From positions 1,962,001 to 2,026,000 of the forward strand of contig NZ_CP072334.1 in assembly GCF_018127805.1 (NCBI RefSeq): a DNA stretch of 64,000 bases. Reading direction: 5' to 3'. Made by a program: the position numbers and the translations under genes. Under the pieces are notes generated by a model. That model was not told where the DNA came from. It saw nothing but the letters and a program-made list of their open reading frames with translations, and did no database searches. Numbering within the stretch: position 1 is the stretch's first letter; every line of letters begins with the position of its first letter. Origin of the DNA: Prevotella sp. oral taxon 475 (lineage in GTDB: Bacteria > Bacteroidota > Bacteroidia > Bacteroidales > Bacteroidaceae). Below are positions 34,738 through 42,723 of this stretch, in pieces.

Positions 34738-36498
34738 ATGTATAGGACGAATACTTGTGGAGAACTTCGCCTCTCGGATGCAGGCAAAAATGTAACGCTG
34801 GCAGGCTGGGTTCAGCGCGTAAGAAGAATGGGTGGCATGTCGTTCGTAGACATTCGCGATCGATATGGCATCACGCAGCTGGTGTTTAACGAAGCGGAAA
34901 ATAAGGAACTCTGCGACCGAGCCAACCGTTTGGGACGCGAATTCTGCATTCAGGCAACGGGCACAGTGAACCAACGTGAAAGCAAAAACCCCCATCTACC
35001 CACAGGAGACATCGAAATCATTGCCCGCGAACTGACCGTTCTGAGCGAAAGCGAGACACCTCCGTTCACCATTGAGGAAAATACCGATGGAGGAGACGAC
35101 ATTCGGATGAAGTATCGCTATCTCGACCTGCGCCGTCCGAACGTGCGAAAGAACTTAGAACTGCGTCATCGTATGACGATTCTGATCCGTAACTTCCTCG
35201 ATAGTCGCGACTTCATCGAAGTAGAGACACCTATTCTCATCGGTTCTACACCCGAGGGAGCACGCGATTTCGTGGTGCCCTCGCGCATGAATCCGGGACA
35301 GTTCTATGCGCTTCCGCAAAGTCCGCAAACGCTCAAGCAGCTGCTGATGGTGAGCGGATTCGACCGATATTTCCAAATTGCCAAGTGTTTTCGCGACGAA
35401 GACCTGCGCGCCGACCGTCAACCCGAGTTTACGCAGATAGACTGTGAGATGAGTTTCGTAGAGCAAGACGATGTCATCGACCTCTTTGAAGACATGGCCC
35501 GACATCTCTTCCGCGAGATTCGTGGCGTAGAACTGCCGGCCAAGCTACGTCAAATGCCCTGGCACGAGGCCATGAAGCTGTATGGCAGCGACAAGCCCGA
35601 CCTGCGTTTTGGAATGGAATTCGTAGAATTGGCCGACGTTCTGAAAGGAGCGGGCGAGTTTAGTGTCTTCAATTCGGCAGAATATATTGGTGGAATCTGC
35701 GTTCCCGGCTGTGCCGACTACTCGCGCAAGCAACTCAACGAACTCACCGACTTCGTTAAGCGTCCGCAAATAGGGGCAAGTGGATTGGTGTTCGTCAAGT
35801 TCGAGGCCGACGGTGGAGTGAAGAGCAGCATCGATAAGTTCTATTCGCCCGAGGTGTTCGCCCGTCTCAAACAGGCTATGGACGCAAAGGATGGCGACCT
35901 GGTGCTCATCATGAGCGGCGACAAACCCAATAAAACCCGCACCCAGCTTTGTGCCCTGCGCTTAGAAATGGGCGAGAGATTGGGGCTACGCGACAAAGAT
36001 CGTTTCGAGTGTCTTTGGATTGTCGACTTCCCTCTCTTTGAATGGAGCGACGAGGAACAACGCCTCATGGCTACTCATCACCCCTTCACGATGCCTCATC
36101 CCGACGACATCCCGCTGCTCGACACGCATCCCGAGCGCGTGCGTGCCAAGGCCTACGACTTCGTTTGCAACGGAATCGAAGTGGGTGGCGGCAGTCTTCG
36201 AATTCATGACGGGGCTCTACAGGAGAAGATGTTCCACATCCTGGGTTTTACTCCCGAGCGAGCCATGGCACAGTTCGGCTTCCTTATCAATGCCTTTAAA
36301 TACGGTGCGCCCCCTCATGCCGGACTGGCATTCGGTCTCGATCGCCTTGTTTCCATCTTTGCGGGGCTTAATTCGATTCGCGATTGTATCGCTTTCCCCA
36401 AGAACAATAGTGGCCGCGACGTGATGCTCGATGCTCCTTCGACCATTGCAGCTCAACAGCTCGACGAACTTTGCTTAAAGGTTGATTTACATCAATAA
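34738..36498 (+). CDS. aspS: Aspartyl-tRNA synthetase
   Basis: A 586-residue class IIb synthetase charging tRNA-Asp. The N-terminal OB-fold anticodon-binding domain (about 15-100, [18 protein letters not shown]) is followed by the catalytic domain with motif 2 ([19 protein letters not shown], about 218-236), the bacterial insertion (GAD) domain in the middle, and motif 3 ([15 protein letters not shown], about 530-545). Length is normal for bacterial-type AspS. Confidence 0.97.
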   Translation: MYRTNTCGELRLSDAGKNVTLAGWVQRVRRMGGMSFVDIRDRYGITQLVFNEAENKELCDRANRLGREFCIQATGTVNQRESKNPHLPTGDIEIIARELTVLSESETPPFTIEENTDGGDDIRMKYRYLDLRRPNVRKNLELRHRMTILIRNFLDSRDFIEVETPILIGSTPEGARDFVVPSRMNPGQFYALPQSPQTLKQLLMVSGFDRYFQIAKCFRDEDLRADRQPEFTQIDCEMSFVEQDDVIDLFEDMARHLFREIRGVELPAKLRQMPWHEAMKLYGSDKPDLRFGMEFVELADVLKGAGEFSVFNSAEYIGGICVPGCADYSRKQLNELTDFVKRPQIGASGLVFVKFEADGGVKSSIDKFYSPEVFARLKQAMDAKDGDLVLIMSGDKPNKTRTQLCALRLEMGERLGLRDKDRFECLWIVDFPLFEWSDEEQRLMATHHPFTMPHPDDIPLLDTHPERVRAKAYDFVCNGIEVGGGSLRIHDGALQEKMFHILGFTPERAMAQFGFLINAFKYGAPPHAGLAFGLDRLVSIFAGLNSIRDCIAFPKNNSGRDVMLDAPSTIAAQQLDELCLKVDLHQ

Positions 36499-36556
36499 AA
36501 CCCGCCGCCGCTCTGCCATCTCCTTTCGGTTGGCATCGGGAGCCAGAAGAAAGCGT

Positions 36557-36564
36557 TAACTTTG
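36557..36564 (+). promoter_or_regulatory. -7 box for the winged-helix protein gene
   Basis: TAACTTTG, 60 bases upstream of the ATG at 36625. A short dyad TGTAACC/GGTTACA follows at 36585-36602, in the presumed 5' leader. Confidence 0.55.
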
Positions 36565-36624
36565 TGCCCGATTTCAGCTAAGATTGTAACCCAGGCGGTT
36601 ACAAGAATCATAAAATTATAAGAC

Positions 36625-36933
36625 ATGGCAGAAAAGAAAGCAACCAAAACTTCTGGTGCAACCGCAGCGGTTGCGACCGAGAAGAAAGCCGTAGCAGTGA
36701 AGAAACCCGCAGCAAAGAAAACATCGAAACCTACTTGGGGAATAGATGCCGAGAGCGTGGGCTTCAGAGCAGGAGATGTTTATCAAGCTCTCTCTTCGGC
36801 AGGCAAAGCCCTGACCGTGGCACAGATTGCTAAAGCGTCTGAAAAGAGTGAAGAAGAGGTGCTCTTAGGCATCGGCTGGCTCTTTAAAGAAGGAAAAATC
36901 AAAGGTGAAGGTCAACTCGTCACTTTAGCTTAA
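36625..36933 (+). CDS. Small Lys/Ala-rich protein with DUF2582-type winged helix
   Basis: A 102-residue protein. Residues 1-38 are a Lys/Ala/Thr/Pro-rich basic tail resembling histone H1-like tails. Residues about 40-102 form a winged helix of the DUF2582 type (GDVYQALSSAGKALTVAQI, LLGIGWLFKEGKIK). This points to nucleic-acid binding; the target is unknown. It is a single-gene unit with its own -7 box and terminator. Confidence 0.82.
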   Translation: MAEKKATKTSGATAAVATEKKAVAVKKPAAKKTSKPTWGIDAESVGFRAGDVYQALSSAGKALTVAQIAKASEKSEEEVLLGIGWLFKEGKIKGEGQLVTLA

Positions 36934-36939
36934 AACTAA

Positions 36940-36975
36940 AAAGAGCCGCTTCTTTTACAGGAAGCGGCTTTTTTA
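36940..36975 (+). terminator. Terminator of the winged-helix gene
   Basis: AGCCGCTTC pairs with GAAGCGGCT around an 8-9 nt loop, followed by TTTTT, 7 bases after the stop. Confidence 0.9.
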
Positions 36976-36990
36976 GTGGATCAGATTCAT

Positions 36991-37045
36991 AAGTTAACGA
37001 GCTGACAAGTTAACAAGTCGATCGGTTGACGAGTTAACAAGGAAG
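36991..37045. repeat. GTTGACRA-type 8-bp-unit tract
   Basis: Units GTTAACGA, GCTGACAA, GTTAACAA, GTCGATCG, GTTGACGA, GTTAACAA follow one another, then a TTAACTCC-type pyrimidine-rich stretch reaches to the next start codon. Confidence 0.75.
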
Positions 37046-37113
37046 TTAGCCCCTCTGCTCAAAAACTATTGTCTTAACTCCTTAACTCCCTTACTCCTTA
37101 TCTCCCTTACCCA

Positions 37114-37467
37114 ATGTACGCCCGCGAGATATTTCGTGTACTGGCCGAAGCCGGCGAAGACGGACTCTCTGTTCAGAAAACGGCCCTGCACGTTTTCAAC
37201 GCCTGCAACTCCTTCTTCAGCGAAGTGAGTCTGGATGAAGTGCGGGCCTACGTTTCGCGGTTTCTTGCTGCCAACTCACGCAATCCCAATTCAATGGTAG
37301 AGCGCACGCAGACGCGCGGAGTCTACCACCTCAACCTCCATTCCCAGCAGACGCAGCAGCTGATGTTGCAATTTGAAGACGAACGCACCGAGGAACAAGA
37401 CAAGGAATCACGACCGGCAGCGGAAGACCTTTCGCTCTCACTCTTCGACGAAGCCCCATTCCGTTAA
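37114..37467 (+). CDS. Conserved small protein, possible HARE-type helix-turn-helix
   Basis: A 117-residue soluble protein; not firmly recognised. The first 85 residues (MYAREIFRVLAEAGEDGLSV, then ALHVFNACNSFF, ending TRGVYHLNL) are laid out like a HARE-HTH winged helix, as in the RNA polymerase delta subunit: an N-terminal helix bundle and a final aromatic strand. The last 30 residues are acidic. It is preceded by an 8-bp repeat tract with no clear promoter and followed by leader cassette copy 3, whose -33 box lies 74 bases after the stop. Function unknown. Confidence 0.7.
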   Translation: MYAREIFRVLAEAGEDGLSVQKTALHVFNACNSFFSEVSLDEVRAYVSRFLAANSRNPNSMVERTQTRGVYHLNLHSQQTQQLMLQFEDERTEEQDKESRPAAEDLSLSLFDEAPFR

Positions 37468-37540
37468 TTACTTTGCTCGATCAAAACAAACAATTTACCT
37501 CTTCCATCAATTCCTCATTTTCTTTAATCTTTCTTCAACC

Positions 37541-37572
37541 TTTGGCCAAACCAAAAGATTGTGTTACCTTTG
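37541..37572 (+). promoter_or_regulatory. Promoter of cassette 3 (TTTG-N20-TACCTTTG)
   Basis: TTTG 37541-37544, 20 bases, TACCTTTG 37565-37572. The flanks are nearly identical to those of cassettes 1 and 4. Confidence 0.88.
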
Positions 37573-37688
37573 CCGCCGTGAAACAGAATGTGTTGACATA
37601 TCGGCAGCATCAAAAGGAGCAGAAAGGGGCGAACTTTTCTGCATCTTTTAACGCCCATTGTTTGGTAGTCTCCCAGAAAATGATTACC

Positions 37689-37725
<37 letters not shown>

Positions 37726-37796
37726 GCGCACCTATTGGTAGCGCAATACTTTTTCACTTTTCCATACGCGCGCGCGAGGCGAGCGCAACCCCAATA

Positions 37797-37826
37797 AACA
37801 AAGGGCTCACTGGAGTTCCCTTTGTT
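37797..37826 (+). terminator. Terminator-like hairpin in leader copy 3
   Basis: AACAAAGGG pairs with CCCTTTGTT, with an inner CTC/GAG pairing, then TCTCTTTTTG. Relative to copy 4 (AGCAAAGGG/CCCTTTGCT) both sides of the second base pair have changed together. Confidence 0.68.
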
Positions 37827-37913
37827 TCTCTTTTTGTGTCCGTTTGCCAGGCAACGGAAAAAAGAAATGATAACGATTTGAGATAAGTATTCAGTAATAA
37901 AAAAATCAATGAT

Positions 37914-39350
37914 ATGAAGAGAATTCTATTTTATTTAGTTGCGCTTGTATATTCGTGTCAACTCATGGCGCAGAGTTTCATCCTCAACAATGCCGATGGC
38001 ATTCCTTTGAAGTACGACATCATCAACACCAATCCGCGCCAAGTAAGACTCACCGGGCGTGGAACAATTCCAGCCGGTTTCACCGGGACAGATTTAAATC
38101 TCCCTGGCTTCATTTTGTATGGAGGAAATTCCTACCAAGTTGTTGAAATCGGTGAACAAGCTTTCTATACGGAGAATAAATTCACTAACTTCCATATCTC
38201 AGAAGGTGTTTTAAGGCTCAAAAAGAGTGCCATAGCTCAAGGTCGATATGTTTCCGTTACGCTGCCCAGCAGTTTGGAAAAGATAGAAGATCCCCAAATG
38301 TTTTGGAGTGAAACCCTTAAATATGTTTATGGGCTTGAGAATACCAAAATCACCGAATTGCCAGAGAATACTTTTGGTGATTGTTACGCCTTGGAGTATG
38401 TCAAATTGCCCTCTCAATTGCAAGTAATCGGCGGTTATTGTTTTATGCAGACCAATCTTACGGCGTTGGAGATTCCTGCCACGGTAAAGAAAATCGGAGA
38501 TAACGCTTTTATGATGAGCAATATTGCCGAGTTTGATATTCCCGCCTCGGTGGAAGAAATTGGATGGGCAGCATTTACTTCTAACAACGTGTCGAAAATA
38601 AGGATGCATCGCGCTATTCCTCCTACTGCAAGTGGTCAGCTATTTTATAATCTTACGAATCTGAGCATCTTTGTTCCAACTGAGGCCACACTCACCTACG
38701 AAACGACAGCACATTGGGCAGACTTGAAAGGAACCTATCGCGAAGAGGTGCCGATCGGCACCTCTGGTTACGCCACGCTCTATCTCGAAACCGAGAACTT
38801 CGAGGTGCCGGCAGGTTGTACGGCCTACATCATCACCGAGGTGAAAAAGGAAAGCGGGCAATATCAAGCCAAGACCGAGGCCTTTGCTGCCGGCAACATC
38901 ATCCCCGCCGGGCAAGCTGTGATATTGAAAGGCACGGCCGGACAAACCTATGCCTACAAGGCCAACCTGACCGGAACACCCGTTACCATTGCTAAGAATC
39001 TGCTTGTGGGCACGGCTATCGAGCAAACCCTCAACGCTGCGGGTTACAAATATTTCCTCTTCGGCAGCGGTCCCGACGGACAAGGCTTTTACAGGCAGAC
39101 CGGGCACGACATCAACTCGATTCACCTCAAGGCGCACAAAGCCGGATTGCGACTCCCCAGCACCGCCATCGGTTCGGCCAAGAGCTTCGTGATCGACTTC
39201 TCTACGCCCGAAACCACCGGCATCCGCTCCGTCGGTTCCGCAGTCCAGCCGAGTAAAGAAGACGTTTACTTCGACTTGCAAGGTCGTCGCGTTCTTCATC
39301 CCACCCGCGGCATTTACATTGTCAATGGAAAGAAAGTAGTCAAGGAATAA
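37914..39350 (+). CDS. BspA-like leucine-rich repeat surface protein, cassette 3
   Basis: A 478-residue secreted protein with signal peptide MKRILFYLVALVYS...MAQ. LRR_5/BspA-type repeats run from about residue 60 to 255 (YVKLPSQLQVIGGYCF, ALEIPATVKKIGDNAF, EFDIPASVEEIGWAAF). The module at about 270-430 (YLETENFEVPAGCTAYIIT, LLVGTAIEQTLNAAGYKYF) is shared with the other two BspA-like proteins, and the tail is DLQGRRV plus RGIYIVNGKKVVKE. It is preceded by leader copy 3 and followed 33 bases later by a small acidic peptide gene. Probable surface adhesin, perhaps exported by type IX secretion. Confidence 0.87.
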   Translation: MKRILFYLVALVYSCQLMAQSFILNNADGIPLKYDIINTNPRQVRLTGRGTIPAGFTGTDLNLPGFILYGGNSYQVVEIGEQAFYTENKFTNFHISEGVLRLKKSAIAQGRYVSVTLPSSLEKIEDPQMFWSETLKYVYGLENTKITELPENTFGDCYALEYVKLPSQLQVIGGYCFMQTNLTALEIPATVKKIGDNAFMMSNIAEFDIPASVEEIGWAAFTSNNVSKIRMHRAIPPTASGQLFYNLTNLSIFVPTEATLTYETTAHWADLKGTYREEVPIGTSGYATLYLETENFEVPAGCTAYIITEVKKESGQYQAKTEAFAAGNIIPAGQAVILKGTAGQTYAYKANLTGTPVTIAKNLLVGTAIEQTLNAAGYKYFLFGSGPDGQGFYRQTGHDINSIHLKAHKAGLRLPSTAIGSAKSFVIDFSTPETTGIRSVGSAVQPSKEDVYFDLQGRRVLHPTRGIYIVNGKKVVKE

Positions 39351-39383
39351 ATAGTAAGGTATAAGTAAAAAAGCAATCAGACA

Positions 39384-39581
39384 ATGACAAGCAAACAAAC
39401 ATACACCACGCCCCTCAGCCACATCATCCGTCTCACAACCGATGGCGACCTGGCTCAGCAACAGTTTCCCGTCAATTCTCACCATTCCATCAGCGAGGGT
39501 GACGCCAAGCAGGGCGACTTCTTCGACGAAGAAGACGAAACGCAGTTTGAAGAACGGCCCTGGAGCGAGGTGAGCTATTAG
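39384..39581 (+). CDS. Small acidic peptide of surface cassette 3 (unknown function)
   Basis: A 65-residue paralogue of the peptides at 1430-1621 and 17218-17403: YTTPLSHIIRL near the N-terminus, AQQQFPVNSH in the middle, GDAKQGDFFDEEDET, and the ending EERPWSEVSY. The acidic segment and the C-terminal Trp-x-Glu-Val-Ser-Tyr are the best-conserved parts across the three. No signal peptide. Function unknown. Confidence 0.8.
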   Translation: MTSKQTYTTPLSHIIRLTTDGDLAQQQFPVNSHHSISEGDAKQGDFFDEEDETQFEERPWSEVSY

Positions 39582-39680
39582 GCTTGGCGGTGAAAAGCCC
39601 TCCCATTTGGGCCTTCTGTAGCACCGTCTCGATGCGCAGCCAAAGTCAATGCCGTGCGCAAGCATCATTTACAACACCGG

Positions 39681-39768
39681 AGGTGACTTCCCAATGTGCG
39701 GGAGGTCACCTCCGGTGTATTGGGAGAGCACCTCTTTCGTATCGAGAGGTTATCTACCGCATATTTGT
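39681..39768. repeat. Four-unit array in 22-bp register, core AGGTSACYTCC
   Basis: Cores at 39681, 39703, 39725 and 39747 (AGGTGACTTCC, AGGTCACCTCC, AGAGCACCTCT, AGGTTATCTAC) are exactly 22 bp apart, the first two facing each other as a hairpin. It lies 100 bases after cassette 3; the related array at 1240-1349 sits at the same place after cassette 1. Confidence 0.75.
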
Positions 39769-39840
39769 ACACGTTGTACAAACATTCCCAACAGCCCCAG
39801 CCCTTATAGGGTTGTTATCTCTTCGTATCGCTTAGACAGG

Positions 39841-39960
39841 GTTGACGAGAGTAAACAAGTTAACAAGGTAGCTTGTTTCTTAAACTGACGAGTTGACAGG
39901 AAGGTTGCCTCCTTGTCAACTTGTCAACTCGTCAACTTGTTCACCTGTCAACTTAACTCC
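39841..39960. repeat. GTTGACRA-type tract with inverted half
   Basis: Forward units (GTTGACGA, GTTAACAA) at 39841-39870 and inverted units (TTGTCAAC, TCGTCAAC) at about 39925-39955 flank a CTCCTTG-type core, a degraded version of the palindrome at 42563-42712. Confidence 0.7.
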
Positions 39961-39964
39961 TTGT

Positions 39965-42463
39965 TCATACGCGTTCTCTTTTCTTGCTTTTCCGGTTCCA
40001 GAAAATCAGGCCGATGGTGAGGAGCACTAAGAGAGCGTAGGCGATATAGGCCACGAGCTCGGTACGCTGGACGGACTGAGGGAAGAAGCTCAGCACGACT
40101 TCATGGCGGCCGGGCTTGACGTGGATGGCACGGAGGAGATAGTTGACGCGGCCCACTTCGACGGGATGGCCGTCGACGGTGGCGGTCCACTCGGGATAAT
40201 AGACTTCGGAGAAGACGAGGATGCCGCCTTTGTCGGTCTCGAGGCTATAGGTGAGCTGGTCGGGGGCGTACTTCGTGAGAACGGCTTTGGCAACGTTGCC
40301 CTGCGGCTGGCTCTGCCCAAGGACGGACTGGAAGCGTTTGTCGGCCACGGCTTCGTGCTTGAGGTCGATATGGGCCAGGGCATCGAGTTCGGCATTGGCG
40401 TTGTCGACATAGCTGATGCGGTCTATCATCCAGGCGTTGCCGAAGGCGTAGGGGTTTTGAAGAGGAACGGTTTGGTTGTTTTGAAGGGGGAGAATGAAAT
40501 ATTTGGTGTTGAGCATGTTGAGAACGGGATAGAGCGAGTCGCCGTTGACGCGGGTCATATCGCCGCCGGCTTTCACGAGGGCGGGCATGAGGCGTTGCAT
40601 CTCGGGAGAGATGTAGGCTTCGATGAGCTCTTGGTAACGGCGCAACTTGGCAGCGTGATAGCCGCCGATACTCTTGTGATAGTAGGAGGTTTCGTTCTCG
40701 TTAAAAGTGTTCGAGGCGAGGTTGAGCACACGATAGTCGAGAGCTTTGTCTTGAAGAATCTGCCGGTCGGTGGGCGTGAGGGGCTGTGGGGTGTCGCGAA
40801 CGGTAGACTCGACAAACATGCCGTCGTTGAGGTATCGCTTGTTCACCTGCCACATGTCTACCAAACACAACAGAGTGATGGCGGCAATGGCGTATGGAGC
40901 TTTCAGTCGTTTGGTTGTGAAGAGCAACAGAAGGGCTGTTCCAATGACGATGATCCAGAACGTGCGCCAACAGTCGGCGGCGAAAATGGCTTGACGGACG
41001 GTGCGCAGATTGGTGAGAATGGGTGTGAGCTGCTCGGAGGGGAACTGCGACAGAGCACGCATTTCGTCGGTCGAGATGAAGTCGGAAAAGAAGACGCCGG
41101 GCATCAGGGCGAAGAGTAGGGCCATACCGGCGGTGAGACCGAAGCTGACATATAAGTATTTCATCTTGCTCCTCAGAAGATCGGGCTCGTCGACAATCTG
41201 CTTCAAGGCCAGCATGGCCAGCAGAGGGATGGTGAATTCGGCGATGACCAGAATCGAGGCTACCGTGCGGAACTTGGCATACATCGGGACGTAATCGATG
41301 AAAAAGTCGGTGAGGCCCATGAAGTTCTTTCCCCACGAGAGCAATATCGATAGGACGGTGGCCGCAAGCAAAGCCCACTTCATCGGCCCTTTCACAATGA
41401 AAAGACCGAGGATGAAGAGCATCAGCACAAAGGCCCCGACATAGACGGGACCTGAGGTTCCCGGCTGCTCTCCCCAGTATTGCCCCATCTGTTGGTAGAG
41501 ATAAGAGAGTTCGGGGGAGCCTTTCTCCTGCACGATTTTGTTGGCAGACATCGGCACGGCAGACGTTCCTCCCTTGGCGTTGGGGATGAGCAGCGTCCAG
41601 GTTTCACCGATGCCGTAGCTCCATTGCGTGATATAGTCTCGCTCCAATCCGCTGTTGGTTTGGTTGGCGGTATTCTTCTTCACCAATTCGCTTTTACCCC
41701 GCATCGATTCCTGTCCATACTGCCAGGTGTGATACAGATTGGAAAGATTGATGCAAATGCCCAGCGCGGCTCCCACGATACAGGCCAGCGTGGCTTTCAG
41801 AAAGCGAGTCATCTGTCGCTCTCTGAAAGCTTGCACGCCGTAGGCGATCACGATGAACAGGAGGATGAATAGGTAGTAATAGGTCATCTGCACGTGATTG
41901 GCATTGATTTCGAAGGCCGAAAAGAGGGCCGTGAGGACGAGGCCGCTGGCCCATTTCCCACGATAGGCCAGTATGACGCCCGCTATCATCGGCGGAAGAT
42001 AGGCCAAGGCCATGACTTTCCAGATGTGCCCGGCAGCTATAATAATGAAGAAATAACTGGAAAAGGCCCATACCACAGCACCCAGAACGGCTAACGAGTG
42101 CCGGAAGTCGAAGGCTCTGAGCAGGATGTAGAAGCCCAGGAGATAGGCAAAGACGTACCACACATAGTCGGGTAGCCACAGGTGATAGGCTTTTGTGGCA
42201 GCTACGAGCACACCCATGCTCTGATACGAGGGCGAGGTTTGATAGGTAGGCATTCCGCCAAAGGTGGAGTTGGTCCACCGCGAGATCTTTCCTGTCTGCT
42301 CACGATATTGCAGAACCTCTTGTCCGGCTCCTCTTCCGGCCGATGCGTCGTGCTGATAGAGAATTCGTCCATCAAGGGTTGCGGGCATAAAATAGGCCAA
42401 CGAGATGACTGCAAACACCACTACTGCCACCACATCGGGCAGATATTTCTTCCATATTTCCAT
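39965..42463 (-). CDS. YfhO family multi-pass membrane protein
   Basis: An 832-residue inner-membrane protein with about 12-13 hydrophobic helices, a large hydrophilic region near the C-terminus (about 590-790) and one final helix followed by a basic end. The opening (VVVFAVISLAYFMPATLDGR, NSTFGGMPTYQ) and the C-terminal VFSEVYYPEWTATVDGHPVE, as in bacterial YfhO proteins, support this family, which includes glycosyltransferase-like proteins implicated in lipoteichoic or other glycan modification in Firmicutes. The role in Bacteroidetes is not established. A TATCTTTG box lies 30 bases upstream. Confidence 0.88.
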   Translation of the reverse strand: MEIWKKYLPDVVAVVVFAVISLAYFMPATLDGRILYQHDASAGRGAGQEVLQYREQTGKISRWTNSTFGGMPTYQTSPSYQSMGVLVAATKAYHLWLPDYVWYVFAYLLGFYILLRAFDFRHSLAVLGAVVWAFSSYFFIIIAAGHIWKVMALAYLPPMIAGVILAYRGKWASGLVLTALFSAFEINANHVQMTYYYLFILLFIVIAYGVQAFRERQMTRFLKATLACIVGAALGICINLSNLYHTWQYGQESMRGKSELVKKNTANQTNSGLERDYITQWSYGIGETWTLLIPNAKGGTSAVPMSANKIVQEKGSPELSYLYQQMGQYWGEQPGTSGPVYVGAFVLMLFILGLFIVKGPMKWALLAATVLSILLSWGKNFMGLTDFFIDYVPMYAKFRTVASILVIAEFTIPLLAMLALKQIVDEPDLLRSKMKYLYVSFGLTAGMALLFALMPGVFFSDFISTDEMRALSQFPSEQLTPILTNLRTVRQAIFAADCWRTFWIIVIGTALLLLFTTKRLKAPYAIAAITLLCLVDMWQVNKRYLNDGMFVESTVRDTPQPLTPTDRQILQDKALDYRVLNLASNTFNENETSYYHKSIGGYHAAKLRRYQELIEAYISPEMQRLMPALVKAGGDMTRVNGDSLYPVLNMLNTKYFILPLQNNQTVPLQNPYAFGNAWMIDRISYVDNANAELDALAHIDLKHEAVADKRFQSVLGQSQPQGNVAKAVLTKYAPDQLTYSLETDKGGILVFSEVYYPEWTATVDGHPVEVGRVNYLLRAIHVKPGRHEVVLSFFPQSVQRTELVAYIAYALLVLLTIGLIFWNRKSKKRERV

Positions 42464-42492
42464 GTGTGAGTAAGGATTTTGTTAGTTTCTTG

Positions 42493-42500
42493 CAAAGATA
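42493..42500 (-). promoter_or_regulatory. -7 box for the YfhO gene
   Basis: TATCTTTG on the minus strand, 30 bases upstream of the ATG at 42463. Confidence 0.6.
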
Positions 42501-42562
42501 GATATAAAATGCAAGAAATCCGTTGTTTTTCGCCCGTTTTGCAAAAGCTAAGAGATGGGAAA

Positions 42563-42712
42563 TTGACGAGTTGACAAGTTAACAAGTTGATGAGTTGACA
42601 AGTTGACGAGGTGGTTTGCTTTTAAACAAATGAGTTAACAAGGAGTTCCCACATGAGTAATCTCCTTGTCAACTCATCAACTTGTTAACTTGTCAACCCA
42701 TCAACTCGTCAA
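42563..42712. repeat. Large palindrome built of GTTGACRA 8-bp units
   Basis: The left arm 42563-42602 (GTTGACAA, GTTAACAA, GTTGATGA, GTTGACAA units) and right arm 42665-42712 are inverted copies, the right one with a single extra 8-bp unit. The core has CCCACATGAGTAATCTCCTTG, similar to 1115-1140. It lies between the PBP1A stop and the YfhO promoter, both genes reading on the minus strand. Confidence 0.85.
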
Positions 42713-42723
42713 CTAAAAAACAC

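Noticed and set aside
40103..41119. A 338-residue plus-strand frame opposite the YfhO gene
   Set aside because: The minus strand has a continuous 832-residue membrane protein with family features. The opposite frame has no recognisable domain and arises from codon bias of the real gene.
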